Shown here: in pieces, positions 35,843-47,831 of the stretch
Numbering within the stretch: position 1 is the first letter of the stretch
How the letters are laid out: every line of letters begins with the position of its first letter
From: Chrysaora quinquecirrha
Taxonomy: Eukaryota > Cnidaria > Scyphozoa > Semaeostomeae > Pelagiidae
Reading direction: 5' to 3'
Length of the DNA stretch: 64,000 bases
Assembly: GCA_014526335.1 (NCBI GenBank)
Contig: JACTAT010000049.1
Span: 310,001 to 374,000, forward strand
The notes under the pieces: model-generated
Seen by the model: only the letters and a program-made list of their open reading frames with translations
Told to the model about the DNA's origin: nothing
Databases searched by the model: none
Position numbers and translations under genes: made by a program

Positions 35843-38800
35843 TCAATAAGACCTGTAATTTGCAATAAATTGTTCTGTTGTAAACTTATTAGATCTGTCT
35901 CTGATACTGAAATTTACATCAAGGATTCTACAAGTGTTTCTTAGTAGATCAACTAATGCTGGTTCACAACTGAAAACATATATATCTTTCAGCATCTTGT
36001 GATTCTTCAGCTTGATAGCTATGGCTTCATTACTTTCAAATCCCTTGACAAGGAGATCGTCTTCAAAGCTGGGGGCTGCATAGTAATTTACAAACCATCT
36101 CCAATTGGCTTAGCTCTCTTTAAGCTGGTCCAATTTCCATAAAACTGAAAGAAAAAGAAGACAAATTGGAATATGAACAAATGATAGCACAATATTCATC
36201 CAGTGATAAACTACTTGTACTTCAATGACTAAATGACCAAATGCTTCACGAAAAGTATATTATTTCTGTGTTTTCATTCACACAAGCATAAACAGAAGTG
36301 CGAATCTTAAAGAATACGAAAAATTTGGAGAATTTGGTTTTTTGGAACATTTGATGAAGTTGGAAAAGAACTTATAATTATTCTTTGCATGTTTTTGGGA
36401 TAATGCAGTACATCATGGTGAACTATCCCTTCCAAAGATCTCGGCTTTCTGCAAATTTCTATACTCTTAAAGTCTATTTGATGTTATTGATAATATAAAA
36501 TCAATTGGTCCACAATCACTTTGTGCCAGTGACAGTGCTTGCAGCTCTTTGAAGGTGCCACGTTGCTCAGTTGATTCAGGAACCATGTGAAAACATCCCT
36601 GTACATCCAGCATTTTCAGATGAGGTTGGTTTTTTATCATAAATCGAAGAATCTGAAGAAAAAAGAATTATTTCATTAGTCCTTGCTCACAGCAGCAAAC
36701 AGTAAGGGGAAATTGGGCACATTGGTCCTCCAAACAAAGGTAGAAAATCTGTATAAAATGAATAACTTTAATATTCTTTTGTGATTGTTTTCATCAATTT
36801 CATAGTGTTCTGTTTCTTAATTTCTGGAGTTAATTTCTGAGACATAGCTGACATTAACTATACTTGTTTGATGTTGAACTTGTAATAGATCAATTGCCTT
36901 TGTAATACTGTGTCTTATTGTAATGGAACTTCAGTCAGGATCTAATTAGCGATGGGGGGTCAGAATAAAGGGGGAGTTGGACTTTGTTTGACAAACTTTG
37001 TTAGGAAACCGCTGAAACACAGTGCGAGATGCCTTACAGTACTTATAGGCTAGTAAATCCTTAGTTCTAACCAAAGTATACAAGTGAAATTTCACATCAA
37101 GAACGTCAGAGTAAGTTCAGTGAAAAAAATATCAACATCAATATCAATGCAAATTTAATAAGTGGGGGTCCTAATAAGAGCGGAGGGTTGTAATTTTTTC
37201 GAAAAATTAATTAGCAGGAGGGGATGGCAATTAAGCACCTAACAGTACGTACCTGGGTTGCAGAGCCTTAAATAGGGTATGGTGCAAAAAGAGAGAAAAA
37301 AGGAAGAGGAGACGAAAAATAGACACTACTTTTCATCCTTTCTTGTTTTCCTACCTCTGTTTGCGCCAAACCTTATTTGAGGCTCTGGAACCCAGGATAG
37401 TTTTGACGTCCTTTGAGTATTCCTGTAACAAGCCTGGTGTAGCCACTTTGCCTGTGTTTATCAATATTTCATCAATTTTCTCCCTTGTATGGGATATTTT
37501 TCTTTCATTTCCTTAACTTAATTCAAGTTAAAACTTAAATTTAAACTTTCAGTTATTCAATTTAAGTATACGATGAACCTTAGAAACTGTCATATAAGTC
37601 ACAAGTCAGTCTAGCATGTTTTCGCGCCCATGATATTTGTGTAGCAAAATGTTTTGTTTGTTTATTCTCTGCAGTAAAACACTTCAACTCCAACTTGTTC
37701 AGTAGGATTTTTAACTTATGGTTTAATTTTTTTTGGTTTGCTTTCTTTTAGAAAGAAAAATAGAGTAGTCAGTAGTTTATGTCGGATATAGAATAACAAA
37801 TAGATGCTGTGGAATTCTGGGAAAAGAGATAAGATATCATAAAATAGACAAAAAACAAACCAAAACGGGACTAGGGATATGATAGGGATTTGAACTCTTA
37901 GTCCACCTAATGGGATCTTCTTTACAATTGTACGCCATTGCAAGAAACACCACATATTTAATACAATTGGTACTGGTACAGCATAGCAAGGGAGTGAGGC
38001 AAGAGCAAGGGGGAATATCCGTCCAGAAATCAATGATTGATGAAATTTATTAAATAAGTATCTATTTAAATTTAAATCAATAAAAGAGAAAATCTCTTTG
38101 AGAAACATCATGTAAGTATCAATTTTACTTACCAACACTTAATGGCCACAAGTGAGTGTAAATTAAGTTTTACGGGCTGAATGTTGGTGATCTTTGAACT
38201 GAGACATGGGGATAGGATAACTAGAGCATTACTATTTTGCTCAACATATTTCCACATTGGTACATTTTCATTTTCCCTTTTCAAATGGGAAAAGGTTGAG
38301 ATCCAAAATCGAGGAACCAACCATACTTTTGGAAAAAATAGAGTAACATCTTCATTTTGCTGCTTACCTCTTGGAAGTCGGAAATAACCACACAGCTACT
38401 TAACATGAAGAACTGTGCCATGAAATTTTTCTCATCCAATGAAGAGCATTCATCGTCTTCTATCTCTAATCCCTTCTCTAATAGAGCTGTTTGCAGCAAT
38501 TCCACAGACTCTAATTCCTGGAGGTTAAATGGCATTTTTCTTAGTCCATATATGTCACCTGCCGTAAAACAGTTTGACAATGTTAAAGCTATCATGACTC
38601 TGTCGATCGAAAATTGAAAATAGAGCAGGGTCTGTACGGAAGAAGCCAGCTATTATAACACTACCATCACCACACTAACATGTTTGAACCATCTTTATTT
38701 AAATATCCAATTGAATCAATTAGAATTTATGGCGAATAGCATATTCTGCCTGGTACTAAACGATTTTTTGTTTCCTGGGAAATTTTAACCAAAATATGTT

Positions 38801-40335
38801 GGGGTTTCAGAATAAAAAAGTCGTACTTGCACATTTTGATGAAATGTCTTTATTAAATAGGGGGGTATTATAAAATGGTATGCGTGTGAAAAACTTCAAA
38901 AACATACAATATCAATTTAACCATTTCGAACCTTTGCTTTTTTCAGAGAAATGCTACTACAGATGCTGCTAGAGTGGCCTGTGAATGTAAAATTTCAATT
39001 TACCTTTCAAGAAGTGGCAAAGGATGTCAAAACATTTCGTACCCAGAGGCACCTCAATGGTACCTTTATATTGGTCATTGGCAACACCGGAAAGATCTAA
39101 TCCTCATTGTATCAGATTGCTGACATAAGTGTACCCAGTTGCCTCCATCTCAATGCATTCGCGCTTGTTGAAAATCCAGAACGTAAATTCTGTCTCGTTC
39201 TGTACGTATCGGTTTCTCCAAATAACTTGCACTGCCCGCATGCACATCTCTTGCGTGACATCGTCTGTCAGACCCACAAGGAGACTCCGAAGCTGTTTTC
39301 CTGACAAGGATACTGCATATTTGCTACTGGAAGGCTGATTGAGATCCTCCCCACTCTCCAGATACCGATTGAAGGTGTTCATATCAGCAGAGACATTCAA
39401 GGGGAAGAAGAATCTCCTGAAAAAGAATATTGACATGAATATACGAATATGGTTAGTTTTTGATTTGTAGTATTTTTGGGAACTTTGGTTTTCATCCGTC
39501 CATTTTTCAGTTAAATCAAAAAGTATATAAGATATGGCAACCAAATGTGGCTGGAGTATCTGCTGGTAATGAACATTGTTAACTTTGGAATTTATACAGT
39601 TAAGATCTCTTCAGTGATACACATGTGGTTCATCTTTTGTTAACAGAGAATGGTAAACATTTTGTAAATTTGATTATTTTTGATAAAAGATAAACAAGGC
39701 TAATTATACATTTATTGCTACTTTTACGCTTATACATTTATGCTACAATTATGCTACATCAGCTGCGCATTTGACAAAAATAAAGCCCTTTGATCTCAAT
39801 CTCAAGTAGGTATACGGCCTGTGAAGTAGCTTTTCAGTTGAACTTACGTCTGGACTTTGTGTCCTCGCTGCAGAAGTTGGCAGAATGTCATCAGACGCTG
39901 TGGATGAAGTTTTGCCAAGTTGTACGCTCCATATAGTGGTATAGTTTAAACATTCAGCAAAAGTTTAGGGAACTGGACCTAAGTAGAAGTTCACATTTAA
40001 TTATGCCTCATACCTTTCATCTCTTCCATTTTTATACTGTGCAATGGCTATGTAGCCGCCTTTATCTACAAGATCATTTGTAGCCTCCACTGCTACGATG
40101 ATTTCTTCGAATATGAATAAGTACCAACAAGAGTGAACTTTCTGCTCTCTTGGTAGGAACTATGAGCTTGCTACTTTTTGAAAATAACAGGAAGACGCCC
40201 TGTAAACCACCAGTCAAGTAGCAGCTTGATTTACTACAGCTCAAACGCAGTACTTTTGGGGACTGGCACAAGGCTTTTAATTCATTAATTTACCTGTGCC
40301 TCCATGATGTCAGCTTGTGGCATGCTGAGGCACAT
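35843..40335 (-). CDS. Multi-exon leucine-rich-repeat-containing gene, probably eroded
   Basis: Minus-strand exon candidates with AG/GT borders, in transcript order: 40335-40294, 40089-40014, ~39945-39848, 39416-39004, 38599-38368, 36652-~36463 and 36144-35843. Leucine-rich repeats are clearest in the sixth (HLKMLDVQGC..FKELQALSLAQSD) and seventh (LKNHKMLKDIYVFS..LVDLL); the fifth has MIALTLSNC. The third (YNLAKLHPQRLMTFCQLLQ) and fourth (KQLRSLLVGLTDDV) look like helical repeats. An in-frame TGA lies in the fourth exon just before GLDLSGVAND, and the seventh needs a frame shift near its start. LRR plus helical repeats occur in substrate adaptors such as ZYG11/ZER1 proteins, but I cannot assign it. 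Start and end are uncertain; a pseudogene is possible. Confidence 0.45.
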
Positions 40336-40585
40336 GAGAGCTTATAATAAAACGTCCATTCCATGTTGCCCTGGCAGGCTTTTCCCATGAAATGTAGAAA
40401 CTGCTTTGTGTGAAGGAAAATTGACAAAATTTTATGACTTCTTTCAGCAGCGATGGAAGAAATTGTGGAAACTGCTTTGTGTAAAGGAATATTGACAAAA
40501 TTCTACGAATTCTTTGAGCAGCGATAGTCACCAAAGATTTTACCAGGTCCTGTGTGTTATACTCTCAATTATACCTTGGAAACTT

Positions 40586-40695
40586 CATATTTTTCAATTT
40601 TTACCATTATATTTTTAACACACTTACAATTTTTTGTTTTGTTTGTGTGCTTTTTGTTTGTGTTAAAAAAATAATGGTAAAAATTGAAAAATATG
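40586..40695. repeat. Perfect-looking hairpin, 36-bp arms
   Basis: Left arm 40586-40621 and right arm 40660-40695 are reverse complements with one mismatch, separated by a 38-bp T/G-rich loop. It may be a small fold-back element or an RNA hairpin. It lies just upstream of the LRR gene's first exon. Confidence 0.85.
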
Positions 40696-40772
40696 ATGTT
40701 GCCAAAATATAATGACAACATTTTGGAATTGAAGAAGTTTTAAAGTAACTAATACTGAAATATTGTATAGTA

Positions 40773-42434
40773 TCAAGGCCTGAAAACTGTATTCACGTAA
40801 TCTTTGACACGAAAGTATGCAATCTGACCAAGATCAGACTCATTTATTGGTTCCCGATTTACAATGTTGCATATGGCGTTCCGATAGTTGTCAGCAAGTA
40901 CAAAAAAATCTGGAACATCAGAATCGCTTGCATTGCTCAGAGCATTGCCATTATCATACAGTCTCATGAAATTTGCTGGATCTTCTCTTCGACTTCTCTG
41001 AGGTCACTGTTTGCATGTTGCATTGCACCTGATATGAACAGCTGCTTGGGTGTTTGTTGATGTGCACTGGACAGACTATGGTCATCTCATTGGTGAAGCT
41101 CTCTAGTCAACTGTTTAGTGTCGATAGCAAAGCTGCTCTTGCACAAAGCATGTCTAATGGCTTGTCTTTGTTATAGACACCTAATGATGTGAATTCATTG
41201 TACAAGTCCATATACATTTGTAAAACGCAGTGTCAAACATCTACCCATAGTCGCTCTATCTGTTGATTGTGCACAGATGGTCCGACAAGATGTGGTCTAT
41301 TCACAGTGGCTGACCATTTCTCGGAAATCAATTTTCCTATGAATGCATTTTCTCCCCCTTTGTCAGTTTGCATTCTTAAAGGCCATCCAAGCCTTTCAAC
41401 AGCATCTTCGAAGTATGATTGTACTGTATCAGCCTTTTTATTATCTGCAGCATGCAAATAGATGATTCTTCAAGAATAACCATCTATAGTTCCATGGATA
41501 ACAATGCCAAATCTCCTACATAAAATGAGGCAAAATGCGTATTTTAATTACAGTAGTCACACTTTGTGGGAGAGCAGTAATCTCAAATTTTTATTGCAAT
41601 TGATAGAAGCAAATTGGATTAGGGGTGTCCCAAATCTTTGCTCCCTGCATCAAGATCAGGATGATGTAGATTTTACTAGAATAATGAAACACACTGCTGT
41701 TCAGAGGACTGTAGTTTATGTTAGATTTTAAGTAGAATATTTGTCTCTTCCCAGCTAGCAATTGTCTGTATCTACACTTCCCCTTAGAAACAATTTTTAC
41801 TTACGAACATAACAGAACACAATATAAACTAATTAGAATAATAAGGAAAGGTCCAAGGAAGTCTAAAGTGTTCAAATTCTATGACAGGGGTAAGAGTTAG
41901 CAGTTGAAAAACGACCTTCTGCGGAATAAGGTTTGAAAGTTCCTAAAAAGGGTACAAAAGCTAACGATGTGACAGAACTTCAAGTAATGAATGGGTGTTT
42001 TTGATATAAGAGAGGGGGTATGAATGTTGTTTATCTTCACCACCTCCAACCGTATATCCATTCTTGTATCAGCCTGGCTACCTATCAACCTAACTCTGCC
42101 TTTCTTTAGAACGCAGAGAACAGTATGGCAATGTTATTTTACCATTTTTCCAATTTTTGCAAAGAAATAAGCTTCTAACGACAGCAAATAGTTGAACAAC
42201 AAAAAATGGCAAACCGTACTTTGCTAACTTCAAGCTACTGTCAATATGCCATAATGGGTTGGGTGCAGGGACCTGGTAAACTCCTTGTCTTTTTCTGCGT
42301 GCCTCTCTCACCCTATCTGTAAGTGGATGCACGCACACCAGTGAATCAACAGTATGTCTTCTACTGACCCAGATTCCTTTAGAGCACAAATCTCCTTGAA
42401 TCATTACAATGCCACAATCTGCTTGTCTTGACAA
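40773..42434 (-). pseudogene. Integrase-core (DDE) transposon ORF, broken
   Basis: On the minus strand the 42434-42210 part has RRKRQGVYQVPAPNPLWHID then SLKLAKYG. Similarity resumes about 700 bp further at ~41515 with GIVIHGTIDGYS, a TGA in place of an Arg codon, RIIYLHAADNKKAD, RMQTDKGGEN and GPSVHNQQIERLWVDV, then another TGA. The two Asp (IDGYS, TDKGG) and Glu (IERLW) positions fit a retroviral-integrase-fold core found as stand-alone ORFs in cnidarian and fish genomes. Downstream frames at 41228-40773 (MDLYNEFTSLGVYNKDKPLD, then LGQIAYFRVKDY) look like its C-terminus. The 700-bp gap may be an intron or insertion. Not functional as read. Confidence 0.65.
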
Positions 42435-42969
42435 AACAAACTCACATCCTTGTACTGAAATTCTATGTAATTTTAAACTTCTATTAAGTAGAAAAATGTA
42501 ATGCAGCTAGAGAATTATATGAATTGGCCTTTTGTTTGAATCGAGTTGTTGTAAAAGGGCATTGGCGACTAATGTTTATCTTGGACAAATCTTTTTTCTA
42601 TAAATCCAGGGCTTTTCGGAACGTGATATAAGCACCAAACGATGCATCAAGACATCAGCAACACCCTGCATTCACAATAACACACATTGCTTGCATGCAG
42701 CAAAAATTTGACCACGCTGAACCGTATGTTACTGAGGCACTTGCACCTATAATTGCAAAAAGTCAATTCAAGGAAAATACCCCGTGAACATAGAAATTCA
42801 TGAATGTTTCTAGCTGCATTACATTGGTTTGTTTCATATAAGTACAAAGCTACATATAATATCAATATGGGGAGGTGAATTGGTTTCTTTTAGACATATT
42901 GCATAATTTTGAAGTTAGTCTAATAAGGAAGGAAAAATGACAGGTGGTCTTAAACTTATGCACATGACT

Positions 42970-44325
42970 GTAAGCTAGAACATTATGGTATAAGAGACGA
43001 CGCCCTAAACTGGTTTAAGTCTTATCTGTCTGGTCGAAAGCAGTATGTTACTGTCGACGGCTATGATTCCAACGTAATGGAAATCACATGTGGCATCCCG
43101 CAGGGGTCTGTACTGGGCCCGCTGCTATTTCTTATATTCATTAACAACTTACCTAGCGTGTCAAAGAAACTGAAGTTTTATCTTTTTGCAGATGATACAA
43201 ATATTTACTTTGATTGTGATTCAATATATAAACTTGTAAAGAAAGTGAACAAAGAATTGAAATTTGTAAAAAAGTGGCTGGATGCGAATAAACTTTCACT
43301 AAATATTAGTAAAACTAATTACGTTATTTTTCATTCTTCCAATATGACAATCCCTCATGACATAGCAATTAAAATAGGTAAAAAACATATCATCAGAGCA
43401 AATTACGTAAAATTCTTAGGTCTCCTTTTGGATGAAAACCTTAGCTGGAAATATCATCTGTCGGAGCTTTCTAAGAAACTAGCCAGAACATGTGGCATAT
43501 TTTTCAAAATTCGAAGTCTGCTTCCAACTCACACATTGATTAATGTTTAAAATTCCTTGTTTATGTCATTTTCACAATATGGTATCACCGTGTGGGATCA
43601 AACTTTTGATTCATATCTCGACCCTATATTTAAACTTCAAAAGAAAGCTGTGAGAGCTATCTCCCATGAGCATTTTATGTCTCACACTCTTCCAATTTTT
43701 AAAAATCTCAAACTGTTAAGACTTCAGGATATCTTTCGAGTTAAAATACTAAGTTTTTTATATGAATCACTCAATAAAATTAACCCCTCTTGGTTTCATG
43801 ATTTCTTTTCCTTAAATTCACGCATTCATCGACACTTTACAAGGCAATCTCATCATGGTCATGTTTTCCTTACTCAGAAAAATAGTCTCCAATATGGCTT
43901 GAAGTCCATTCGCTACCTGGGGGCAAAAATGTGGAATGACCTTCCAGCGGAAATAAGAAACTCTGTGTCTAATAATTCTTTTAAAAGAAATCTTAAAAAA
44001 TTTATTCTAGCTTCCTTTTAATTCGACCAAGAAATAGTTTTCTTTTTATTCAAAAGTGAAATAATAATGCTCTGCCAACGTACAAATATATTTCCAACAA
44101 TGGGGGTGCTCTCCTCTCGTTAGTCTCCGGACTACTAGGAGAGGTCCTCCTAAGAAATTTCATTTATGTGCAAATAGACCAAAATTTAACCTTGTATTGA
44201 TTCTCATTAAATTTTATTCCGTTGTATTGTATTTCTATCCAATTGAGTTTATTAAGTTTTGTGTCTTTTGTATTTAAATGGAATTTAAAATAAAATGAAA
44301 TGAATGAAAGTATTGTAATTGGCTG
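42970..44325 (+). mobile_element. 5'-truncated CR1/L2/Jockey-like LINE
   Basis: Coding similarity starts abruptly at KLEHYGIRDDALNWF and covers only the C-terminal half of the reverse transcriptase and its tail. After the 3' UTR the sequence ends in an A-rich tail with aaatgaaatgaatgaaa. A hairpin-prone segment (ctcctctcgttagtctccgg..) lies near 44111-44145. 5' truncation and a short simple-repeat tail are standard for LINE insertions made by target-primed reverse transcription. The tail abuts Helitron OTU coding sequence on the opposite strand. No target duplication was found. Confidence 0.85.
42975..44021 (+). pseudogene. LINE reverse transcriptase, C-terminal part
   Basis: Motifs: CGIPQGSVLGPLLFLIFIN, YLFADDTNIYF (FADD active site), KKWLDANKLSLNISKTNY, VKFLGLLLDENLSW. 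The tail reads YGLKSIRYLGAKMWNDLP and ends at 44021. A TAA at 43548-43550 splits the frame between the thumb region and the tail; the two halves are in frame with the stop. The endonuclease and fingers are missing. Confidence 0.88.
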
Positions 44326-44329
44326 TCTG

Positions 44330-45196
44330 TCCTCGAATTGTTGTCCATGAGGCTCAAGTAATCTGTGTTGATGTGTACCATGCACTCTGTTTGAGAACAT
44401 GTGGTCTATTTCATCAAAGTCTTGATTATTGAAGAAGAACTCGTTGTTTCCTTGGCTGATGAAATTGTCGTAGCTGTAAATTGGTCTGTTTAATACATTT
44501 GACAATGCAATCAGCGTAAGTTCTCCACAATGTACATTCATGCTGTTGATGCGATTCATGTAATCATTCCATTGGGCTGCCTCTGTTGCTACTAATTGGC
44601 GATAATGGTCTTTGTGCTTGTATATTTCATACAGTGTTAATAGTCGCATTAGATAGGCAGCTTATTTTCTTCTTGAAAGAAGAACAGCAATTTCCATCTC
44701 CCAATGTTTGAACTGCTCGCATGTGTTCTTCTAATACTGGATGTAGATGTTGTTGCTGGTAATTATCGATAATCATCCAGTCTGGTTGATATTGTTTAAT
44801 TGATTTCTGACGAAGAATTGCGATGATTTGTTCAAATATATCGGCTTTGTCCAAGAAAGATTGCTTTGAATCCTTCAGATGCAGTGTCAGTCTGTTGTTT
44901 AGAAGATTGAGTTCTTCACACTCTGTTATGACGAGATCAATGTTGGATTCAGTGTAGTTGAATTCATGGAATTCAAGATTGATTGTTTCTTTCTGTAAAA
45001 AGCACTCTGTTGTAGCAGGAGATTCCTCCATTGTCACATCACAGATGTCTGGTTTCTGGATGTTTGCTTTCTTGGAAGTGACATTTTCTTTTTCCTCCTT
45101 TGCATGAAGTCTTTTGCTTTTTTTGTCCTCTTCCTGTCTCTGTGGATATTTCATTGGTGTTTGTTTGACATCGGCTATAACATTAACTGTTGACAT
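44330..45196 (-). pseudogene. Helitron OTU protease domain and linker
   Basis: The upstream part is a charged linker, followed by VQTLGDGNCC with the OTU D-G-N-C catalytic Cys. A frame change near 44640 leads to LTLYEIYKHKDHYRQLV and GELTLIALSNVLNRPIYSY, the second half of an OTU fold. The catalytic His region expected after RQPITI is absent because LINE tail sequence begins there. OTU domains cleave ubiquitin-type linkages; several animal Helitrons encode one. Confidence 0.8.
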
Positions 45197-46412
45197 CCAC
45201 AGAAAAACTTTAGTAGATCACTGTAGAATGGATCTAAGTAAATAGCTGATTTGTCTTATGATATTTGATATAGATGCTCACGTGATAATGCAACGTACGC
45301 TTATCCACTTGCAAAGAAGTTTTTATTCCATTCAATGTTAGCATTGTCTAATGTCATTCCTTGCACTTTGTGAATGGTTAGCGCCCATCCAAGAATGATT
45401 GGGAATTGCACACGTAAGAATTTCACATTACAACCTGGAAATCCAAGCTGCTGCTTCACTCTTGTTATGATTGTCTTGCAACCTGTTTTGACATTCTGCA
45501 AAGTGATTCCGTGTTTGTGAATGTTTGTAACTTTGGCTAGAGTTCCATTTGTCCAACAAAATTCAATATCGATGTTTCTTGCTAAAACAACTCTTGCACC
45601 AACTTTCAGAGTAAGCTTATCTGGAAGCCTCTCCTTGTGGTATTTTCTGCTGCATTTTTTATCTGAATCTTTGAGGCGTTTTCCATAGAGATCACAGTCT
45701 TCTGCTTCGAATGTTATCCCTTCTGTTTTTAATTGATGTCGGAATTTTTCATTCCATGCATCTCTCTCCTTCCTAATGGAGCATATAATTGCACCATTTT
45801 CAAGGTTTGTGGTATCAATATCAAGGTTGTCTACCTTTCTTGCTTGTAGGATTTTATCCACTTCGTCTGTGACTTTTCCAAGTCTGACACTTGACAATAG
45901 TTCCTGAAATTCTTTGTTGCTTTGCCTTTTGAGTGTTTTTTATATAATTTCGAATCTATGCCATAATGGGCTTTCATGTCTTTTTGAATTGCAGGTAACT
46001 GTGCGGGATCTCCCATTAAAATGACACTTTTACCTCCAAATGTCTTGTATTGGTCGGTTTTGCTTGGTGCCATTTCACACAGGGTCCTGTTGATAGCATG
46101 AAATGGTTTTGATTCCAGTAAGGAGAACTCATCAATGATTATCATATCTGTTGCTTTTATCATGTCATAGTAAGCTGTTCCATTCTCCAGTTTGGTCTTG
46201 GAATTTATGTCCATCATAAAGGAGTGATGAAGTGTTTCACCACCTATTAGATGAGCTGCAACGCCTCTTGTCACAAGCTTTCTCATTGACATGTGTAGAA
46301 TTCTGTTGGCATACTCTACTATCGCTTTCAGCAGGTATGATTTACTTGTTCCAGTCTCTCCAATTATTGAAACAAGAACTCGTTTTCCACTAGCAAGTTG
46401 CTTTGTTATATG
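45197..46412 (-). pseudogene. Helitron Pif1-family helicase
   Basis: Motif I is GETGTSKSYL (near 46340), motif II IIIDEFSLLES, and motif III LMGDPAQLPAI. After a frame change near 45900 come VGARVVLARNID, WTNGTLAKV, GWALTIHKVQGMTLD, and motif VI where GQAYVALSR reads with TAA in place of the Gln codon just after FFASG. The frame continues open beyond that stop. SF1B helicase of the Pif1 type unwinds DNA 5'-3' for rolling-circle transposition. Confidence 0.9.
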
Positions 46413-47447
46413 TTAAAATGATTCTTTCTGCGAGTCAGTGAATGTAGAAATGTATTGATCAACATCTATTGTCGGATTTTCTTCTCTTACTAGATTTCCC
46501 ATATCAGCTTCCTTGCTTTCGATATCAACATCTTCAATCTCTGTTTCATCTTTGTTGGTATTATTGTGTTGGATATTTGACATTTCATTGATGGAAGTGT
46601 TGAAATCGTCTTGTCCTATCCAGTTCATTTCTTTGAGTGAATGTGCCAATTTCCTCAAATCTTTCATTGAGAACCTTCGTTGATGTGCATCATGCAAACT
46701 GTTTAGTGCATAATCTTCTTTACAAATCAAGTTTCTGACATTCCTCCATGTATGTTTTAGATTCATTGTTTGGAGAAATAAGCAGAGTGTGTCTACGTAA
46801 TGGTAGATTAAGGATAAGCTTCTGCATGTAATATAGTTCTTGCTTATCACCGTTTGGCATGAAAAAGCGCCATCTTGGAATAGCCTCTTTTGTGTGCTCT
46901 TTCCATTGGCGTCCTTTTTGATCTGTGAAAACTTTTCTGACTTTCGGTTGATCAGAATTGCTCTCATCTTCACTATCTGCATTTGTTTCTCTGCATGGAC
47001 GTCACTCCTGTCTGTCATGAATTTGGCAGCCCAGTCTTCATATAACATGTTTTCGAGCTCTGATGGCCTGTCCATGTATTTGTCAAGATAGTTGTCATCT
47101 GTACTGTTTTTATGGTGTGGCAGATGTTGCTTTCATTTTAAGAAGCCATATTCTGATTCTATCTCTGTGGGCAGAAAGATAATTTGTCTGCTTGATTGCA
47201 TAAGAAAATGACCAAGGTTTATGTGATAAACTTCAAGACGTCCAATGATTCTGGTTCTAATGTATTTCTCGGGATCTGATGCATCTTTTGAAACATTAAG
47301 TGAGAAAGATGGCTCTGATTTTGCAACGTATTTGGCCAGGTACATCTCCCAGCCTGATGTTGTAACTTTCTGTATGTTCATGTGAGCACCCCATAGTAGC
47401 AGTGTCTCTGGGTTGTAGGGCACTACATGCATATCTTCGTCACAACG
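46413..47447 (-). pseudogene. Helitron Rep C-terminal part and Rep-helicase linker
   Basis: The stretch 47447-47133 contains VPYNPETLLLWGAHMNIQ and WEMYLAKYVAKSEPS, whose two Tyr in a YxxxY spacing are the likely nicking residues of a Y2 Rep. It then has RIIGRLEVYHINLGHFLMQS and IFLPTEIES. After a frame break at ~47130 the ORF 47075-46413 provides the helicase N-terminal region (MDRPSELENMLYEDW..). It directly follows the inserted 371-bp block. Confidence 0.85.
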
Positions 47448-47818
47448 TTTCAAAAGTATTATGAAATGACACAACAACCTCTCACCCAATGTAACACAAT
47501 AGTGTCATCAAATCAGCAACAACCCCTCACCCAATATAACAAAAAAGTATTATGAAATGACACAACAACCCCTCACCCAATCTAACAAAATAGTATCATC
47601 AAATCACCAAGCACCCCTCACCAAATCTAACAAAAGAGTATTATCAATTTTTTTTATAAGCAATAAAATCGACAAATACAGACAAGAGATAAACTAATAT
47701 AACATAATTGTGCTATTCATGGCAGGAATAGACACGTGGTCATCGAGTTCCCTGCATGAATAACACTCACAATAAATATTAATTAAAGATAGTTTATCAA
47801 AAAGAAATGGTACAAATA
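47448..47818. mobile_element. 371-bp insertion in Helitron rep with 13-bp target duplication
   Basis: The Rep frame is interrupted between two copies of cttcgtcacaacg (47435-47447 and 47819-47831), encoding the RCDE that appears on both sides. The insert matches 52026-52392 over 367 bp with no difference that I can see. One end (left on the plus strand) consists of the ~43-bp minisatellite motif, the other is unique sequence. A target duplication of this length suggests target-primed reverse transcription, so this may be a SINE-like retroposon with a tandem-repeat tail. Confidence 0.85.
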
Positions 47819-47831
47819 CTTCGTCACAACG

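Noticed and set aside
37716..38138. 140-residue minus-strand ORF within the LRR gene
   Set aside because: It falls in the interval between two good exons, is Phe/Leu/Lys-rich and shows no LRR or known motif; treated as intron.
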